From contig JAJYSD010000031.1 of NCBI GenBank assembly GCA_021793745.1, forward strand, positions 1 to 8,155: 8,155 nt of DNA, given 5' to 3'. Below the pieces are notes generated by a model. That model ran no database searches and had not been told where the DNA came from. It saw only the letters and a list, made by a program, of their open reading frames with translations. Made by a program: the position numbers and the translations under genes. The stretch comes from Bacillota bacterium. GTDB taxonomy: Bacteria > Bacillota > Bacilli > Thermoactinomycetales > DSM-44946. Below, piece by piece: positions 4,937 to 8,155 of the stretch (position 1 is the first letter of the stretch; each line of letters begins with the position of its first letter).

Positions 4937-5354
4937 ATGATCAAAGGCTTGTATGAAGTGCACTTTCAAGTGGCGTCGTTGGATCGATCGATTGCCTTCT
5001 ACGAAAAACTGGGACTGACGCTGGCATGGAAGACGGAGGGCATCGCCTTCATGTGGATTGAACCGGAAAAGAGCTGATTGGGTCTGTGGGAAAAGCCCCG
5101 GGGAAATCATGTGTTTGCCAAGCATATCGCCTTGGGGGCGATCGACTGGCTGAAGAAGCGGGGCATCCAACCGGAACGGGATGGGAAATTCGAGCCGATC
5201 GAACCCGTCGTTCTCCGACCAGAGGAACGCCTCCGTTTATTTCAGCGATCCCGACGGTCACCGTTTGGAATTGCTCTGTACGGTTCCCGGAGACGCGCCG
5301 GAGGATCTGCCCAAAACCTACTGGAGCGAATGGGAAAAACAGCGCAAAAAATGA
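4937..5354 (+). pseudogene. VOC (glyoxalase/bleomycin-resistance) family gene with a nonsense codon and a frameshift
   Basis: The vicinal-oxygen-chelate fold is recognisable along the whole gene but not in one frame. Residues 1-46 (EVHFQVASLDRSIAFYEKLG with metal-ligand-type His9) run to a TGA at 5075-5077. The same frame continues with LGLWEKP and AIDWLKKRGI up to about 5210. The conserved C-terminus, ASVYFSDPDGHRLELLC and KTYWSEWEKQRKK, is then read in the +1 frame, ending with TGA at 5352-5354. The TGA could derive from CGA (Arg) by one C-to-T change. The shift implies one extra base or two missing bases between about 5190 and 5226. Two separate lesions make a sequencing error unlikely, though not excluded. 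Full length would be about 138 residues, normal for a single-domain VOC protein. GGGAG just before the ATG and an upstream promoter remain. The members' metal-dependent reactions vary, so no substrate can be given. Confidence 0.8.
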
Positions 5355-5370
5355 GGACGATCCGTCCTCT
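5345..5370 (-). terminator. Rho-independent terminator of ogt and the cluster upstream of it
   Basis: On the minus strand, directly after the ogt stop, GAGGACG and CGTCCTC (5363-5369 and 5353-5359 as plus coordinates) form a perfect 7-base-pair stem around a 3-base loop. This is followed by A and six T's (complement of 5346-5351). On the plus strand there is no T-run after the stem, so it acts mainly on the minus strand. It overlaps the last codons of the convergent VOC pseudogene. Confidence 0.8.
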
Positions 5371-5913
5371 TCACTTCCGGAGATCCTGCGGCAGCGGGGC
5401 TCCCTCCAGCCTCAACAGGCGCTCTTTGATGGACAGCCCGCCTCCGTAACCGACGAGGGAACCGTTGGAGCCGATGACGCGATGACAGGGAACCAGGATC
5501 GGCACGGGATTTTTGTTGCTGGCTCCGCCGACGGCGCGCACCGCTTTGGGGGTGCCGATGGACCGGGCCACCTCCTTGTAGGAGCGCACCTCTCCGAAGG
5601 GAATGGTCTGGAGCTCCCGCCAGACGCGCAGCTGAAAGGGCGTGCCGTTCAGGTCGACGGGGAGATCAAAGCGGCGGCGATGTCCATCAAAATATTCCAT
5701 CAATTGTTCCGCCGCGGGCGCCAATTCCCGATCCGCTCGTTCCAGGCGGACGGTGTGAAACCGGCGGCGGGTCCACACCTTGAGGCCGATCTGCCCCCGC
5801 TCTCCCGAACCGAAATCGATATAGCAAATCCCTCGGGCGGTCATCGCCAGGATGAGGGGGCCGATGGGACTGTCCATCTCGCTCCAGGCGATGACCCGCG
5901 GTTCCAGCACCAT
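5371..5913 (-). CDS. ogt: Methylated-DNA--protein-cysteine methyltransferase
   Basis: A 180-residue suicide repair protein that moves the alkyl group from O6-alkylguanine (or O4-alkylthymine) in DNA to its own cysteine. The signature VPCHRVIG places the acceptor at Cys143. The helix-turn-helix that grips DNA and the arginine finger are visible as SYKEVARSIG (111-120) and Arg126 in RAVGGASNKNP. The N-terminal 85 residues are the variable ribonuclease-H-like domain with DSPIGPLILA. There is no Ada-type regulatory domain, so this is an Ogt-type enzyme. The ATG at 5913 follows AAAGGAGG (5921-5928, complement) by 7 bases, one of the best ribosome binding sites in the window. The 78-base gap after queG holds no clear terminator or promoter, so ogt may be read through from the queG transcript. 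The cluster ends at the terminator just downstream. Confidence 0.95.
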   Translation of the reverse strand: MVLEPRVIAWSEMDSPIGPLILAMTARGICYIDFGSGERGQIGLKVWTRRRFHTVRLERADRELAPAAEQLMEYFDGHRRRFDLPVDLNGTPFQLRVWRELQTIPFGEVRSYKEVARSIGTPKAVRAVGGASNKNPVPILVPCHRVIGSNGSLVGYGGGLSIKERLLRLEGAPLPQDLRK

Positions 5914-5991
5914 AAAAAAACCTCCTTTGTTTCTTTAAACGGGAAAAAGGGGAAAGCCGCTCCTTGAAAATAGTGGAAACTACGGAGGCGC

Positions 5992-7170
5992 TTACGAACC
6001 TCCTTCACCGCCGTGGGCCGAAGGGGCGGATCCCACCCCCTCCTGGATTCGGGAAAGGGCCCGCTTTACCTCCTGACGGACGTCGACGTCCTTCTCCTCC
6101 TGTTCTGCGGCACAGAGCGCTGCCCGCGCCTCTTCCCCTCCGATTTTGCCCAACGCCCAGGCGGACGTCCCGCGGATCATCGGCCGCGGATCCTCCCGGA
6201 GCAGCCGGGTGAGAAGGGGAACCGCCGAAGGGTCGCGAAAATGGGCCAGGGCGATGATCGCGTTCCGCTGAATCGGTCCTTTCCCCCGCCAGGAACCGGC
6301 CATCTCCCCGAATTCCCGGCGAAATTGCCGGTTGCTCAAGCCGAGGATCGGCTTCAGCAGGGGCTTCACCTTTTCCGGATCCGGCGCAAACTCCCGCTGG
6401 TGGGTGAAGTTCACCTTCCGGTTATAGGGACACACCACCTGGCAAGTGTCGCAGCCGTACAGCCGGTTGCCGATCTTTTCCCGGAAGGGCTCCGGCACCA
6501 GCTGCTTGGTCTGGGTCAAATAGGCCAGGCAATCCTGGGCGTTCAATTGACCGGGTTGAACCAGCGCCCCGGTGGGACAGGCGTCCAAACAGGCGGTGCA
6601 ATCGCCACAGCCCTCCGTCACCGGGGTATCCGGGGGCAGGTAGACATCGGTGATCATCTCCCCGAGATACACCCAGGAACCGAATTCTTCGGTGATGAGG
6701 GCGGTGTTCTTTCCCACCCAGCCGATGCCGGCCCGCTCCGCAACGGCCCGGTCGGACAGCGGGCCGGTATCCACCAGGATTTCCACGGAAGCGTCCGGAA
6801 CCATGGCAAGCAGGCACGCCTTCAAGGCCTCCAGCCGCTCCCGGAGAACGTGGTGATAATCCCGCCCCCAGGATGCCCGGCAGAAGATGCCGCGGTAGGC
6901 ACCGGGCTTCGACTTGGGCGGGTTCGGCAACCGGGAGGGGTAGGCCAGGGCGATGGCGATGAGACTCTTCGCCTGGGGCAGGATCTTCTCCGGATGGGTC
7001 CGCTTCTCCAGATCCGGCTCTTCAAACCCCGATTCATATCCCTTCCGCCGGTGCTCGACGAGCCGTTCCTTCAATTCGAGAAACGGATCGGCGGACGCAA
7101 AGCCGATCTTGTCGATGTGGAGCCGCTTCGCCTCTTCGATCAACCGGGCCTTGATTTCCTCCGGACGCAT
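5992..7170 (-). CDS. queG: Epoxyqueuosine reductase QueG
   Basis: A 392-residue cytosolic iron-sulfur and cobalamin enzyme that reduces epoxyqueuosine to queuosine at position 34 of GUN tRNAs, the last step of queuosine synthesis. The N-terminal cobalamin-binding half carries SWGRDYHHVLRERL (100-113) and VDTGPLSDRAVAERAGIGW (133-151), with Asp134 as the likely proton donor. Eight cysteines for two [4Fe-4S] clusters follow: CGDCTACLDAC (188, 191, 194, 198), Cys214, and CDTCQVVC (240, 243, 247). Residues 290-378 are HEAT-like helical repeats (QRNAIIALAHF, RGTSAWALGKIG), the tRNA-binding extension also found in B. subtilis QueG. The ATG at 7168-7170 has a G-rich GGGAGGGGG site upstream and starts 28 bases after rnhA. 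Longer in-frame starts would overlap rnhA and add low-complexity residues. No queuosine precursor genes are in the window. Confidence 0.95.
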   Translation of the reverse strand: MRPEEIKARLIEEAKRLHIDKIGFASADPFLELKERLVEHRRKGYESGFEEPDLEKRTHPEKILPQAKSLIAIALAYPSRLPNPPKSKPGAYRGIFCRASWGRDYHHVLRERLEALKACLLAMVPDASVEILVDTGPLSDRAVAERAGIGWVGKNTALITEEFGSWVYLGEMITDVYLPPDTPVTEGCGDCTACLDACPTGALVQPGQLNAQDCLAYLTQTKQLVPEPFREKIGNRLYGCDTCQVVCPYNRKVNFTHQREFAPDPEKVKPLLKPILGLSNRQFRREFGEMAGSWRGKGPIQRNAIIALAHFRDPSAVPLLTRLLREDPRPMIRGTSAWALGKIGGEEARAALCAAEQEEKDVDVRQEVKRALSRIQEGVGSAPSAHGGEGGS

Positions 7171-7198
7171 CCTGCCACCCCCTCCCGCTTTCCATCCT

Positions 7199-7642
7199 TC
7201 AGCCTTCCCCGCTTCGCGGCACCGCCGCCCGGGCCAGCTCATCACACCGATTGTTCCACGCATCATCGGCGTGTCCCTTCACCTTTAAAAACTGGACATC
7301 GTGGATCCGTACCAGCCGGAGCAGCTCCTGCCACAAATCCCGATTCTCCACCGGCTCCTTCCGGCTGTTTACCCAGCCGCTTTTCTCCCATTTCTCATAC
7401 CAGCGCTGCTTAAAACAGTTGACGAGATAGGCGCTGTCCGTATAGAGACGGACCCGGCACGGCTCCTTCAGGCGGCGAAGCGCTTCGATGGCCGCCGTCA
7501 GCTCCATCCGGTTGTTGGTGGTCCTCCTCTCCCCGCCGGAGATCTCCTTGATCCGGCCGCCGTACATCAGAACCGACGCCCACCCTCCGGGGCCGGGGTT
7601 GCCGGAACAGGCGCCGTCGGTGTAAATGGTCACTTCTTTCAC
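7199..7642 (-). CDS. rnhA: Ribonuclease HI
   Basis: A 147-residue ribonuclease HI, which cuts the RNA strand of RNA-DNA hybrids (R-loops, primers) with two metal ions. All catalytic residues are in place: Asp9 in YTDGACSGNPGPGGW, Glu47 in NNRMELTA, Asp69 in YTDSAYL, His124 in VKGHADD and Asp134 in NNRCDELAR. The basic region around KQRWYEKWEKSGW (78-90), the hybrid-binding protrusion, is present as in E. coli RNase HI. Length is slightly below the E. coli enzyme (155). The start is the GTG at 7640-7642, preceded by AAGGGGAG about 7 bases upstream. The ATG at 7762 would add 40 unrelated residues and overlap the ATPase gene. It lies 13 bases after the ATPase gene and 28 before queG, so it is probably in one operon. 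Confidence 0.95.
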   Translation of the reverse strand: MKEVTIYTDGACSGNPGPGGWASVLMYGGRIKEISGGERRTTNNRMELTAAIEALRRLKEPCRVRLYTDSAYLVNCFKQRWYEKWEKSGWVNSRKEPVENRDLWQELLRLVRIHDVQFLKVKGHADDAWNNRCDELARAAVPRSGEG

Positions 7643-7655
7643 AGCCGTGCTCCCC

Positions 7656-8155
7656 TTACCGTATGGACAATGTGCGCAGGCGGTTGACCGCCGCGGCCAG
7701 CTCCAGTTTCCGCGGAAGGGCCAGATCCCCGGGATGCTGGCCGAAAAAGGGAGAGATCGCATCCAGCCCCTTTTCCTCGATTCGCTCGTACAACTCGTCC
7801 ACCAGCTGCTTCAGGGTTTTTCGGCCGTCGGCCATCCGACCCAGCAGACGCATCATTTCGGCGACGGCCCGGGTTTGACTCACATCGACCAACTGTTCCA
7901 GGGCGGACAGGTCGACGGTGGTCGTCCCGAACTGGATCGTGTGAAGCCCTTTGGCATCCGCCTTTTCCTTTTTCCCCTTCCGGGGATCGAAACCCTTGGA
8001 CAGCACCGTCCGGTGCGTCACTTCCCCGAAGGAATCGCCGCCCTCCTGCTTCCGCGCATTGCTCTTCTCGGCGGCGATCGCCTTCGCTTCAGCGGTGACA
8101 TCCCGGGGCTGGTATTCATCCATCATGATCACCGAGTCGGCCACATCGAAATAAT
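7656..8155 (-). CDS. ABC-class predicted ATPase, C-terminal part only
   Basis: The 165 C-terminal residues of a large protein that continues past the right edge. YFDVADSVIMMDEYQPRDVT followed by AEAKAIAAEK, an internal FGTTTVDLSALEQLVDVSQ segment and the ending HPGDLALPRKLELAAAVNRLRTL are characteristic of the 'predicted ATPase of the ABC class' family (COG3044, about 550-570 residues). The Walker A and B motifs are in the missing part. Near the edge lie the conserved residues after the ATPase core (MMDEY). Members are soluble, with no transporter membrane domain. Their cellular role is not established. It is the first visible gene of the minus-strand cluster with rnhA, queG and ogt. The promoter is outside the window. 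Confidence 0.85.
   Translation of the reverse strand, partial: YFDVADSVIMMDEYQPRDVTAEAKAIAAEKSNARKQEGGDSFGEVTHRTVLSKGFDPRKGKKEKADAKGLHTIQFGTTTVDLSALEQLVDVSQTRAVAEMMRLLGRMADGRKTLKQLVDELYERIEEKGLDAISPFFGQHPGDLALPRKLELAAAVNRLRTLSIR

Noticed and set aside
7171..7266. Longer queG starting at 7266
   Set aside because: It would overlap the end of rnhA and add a Gly/Arg-rich N-terminus foreign to QueG.
6013..7413. 466-codon plus-strand open frame opposite queG and rnhA
   Set aside because: It is antisense to two genes with every catalytic motif in place, and its composition (Pro/Arg/Gly/His-rich) is the usual antisense reading of G+C-rich genes.

Overview
The window looks like chromosomal DNA from a G+C-rich, endospore-forming member of the Bacillales. 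The Thermoactinomycetaceae (Planifilum/Melghirimyces-like) are my best guess, inferred from the gene families, the strong AAAGGAGG-type ribosome binding sites, the G+C-rich codon use and a candidate sporulation promoter. No similarity search was possible. Apart from one very short gene, one secreted-protein gene and one broken gene, all the coding is on the minus strand. I see no tRNA or rRNA gene, CRISPR array, insertion sequence or phage gene.

Layout: 35-766 (-) is a HAD-family hydrolase. It lies 89 bases downstream of 856-1320 (-), trmL, a tRNA wobble-base 2'-O-methyltransferase. The 870-base stretch 1321-2191 looks empty but holds a compact unit on the plus strand: a mother-cell-type sigma-E/sigma-K promoter, a good ribosome binding site, a 49-codon frame for a protein that is nearly half arginine with seven cysteines (1580-1729), and a hairpin terminator. 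I consider this the most interesting object in the window. The rest of that stretch (1774-2191) is unassigned. 2192-3133 (-) encodes an amidase-domain protein with a cysteine-protease-like fold and no signal peptide. A 290-base divergent spacer follows, with a clear sigma-A promoter (3330-3358) and a Fur-like half-site. It leads to 3424-4734 (+), a secreted pyroglutamyl-peptidase-like protein in which I cannot find the catalytic cysteine, and a long perfect-stem terminator at 4757-4803.

At 4937-5354 (+) a VOC/glyoxalase-family gene carries both an in-frame TGA and a frameshift, although its ribosome binding site and a palindrome-bearing promoter region survive. It converges on ogt. The right third is a co-directional minus-strand cluster, in order of transcription: an ABC-class predicted ATPase (only its C-terminus is in the window), rnhA (ribonuclease HI), queG (epoxyqueuosine reductase with C-terminal HEAT repeats) and ogt (DNA alkyl-cysteine repair protein). 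The cluster ends at a terminator at 5345-5370.

The recognisable genes are housekeeping: wobble-base modification (trmL, queG), nucleic-acid maintenance (rnhA, ogt) and general hydrolases. The less ordinary content is the arginine/cysteine-rich mini-gene, the cysteine-less Pcp-like exoprotein and the decayed VOC gene.
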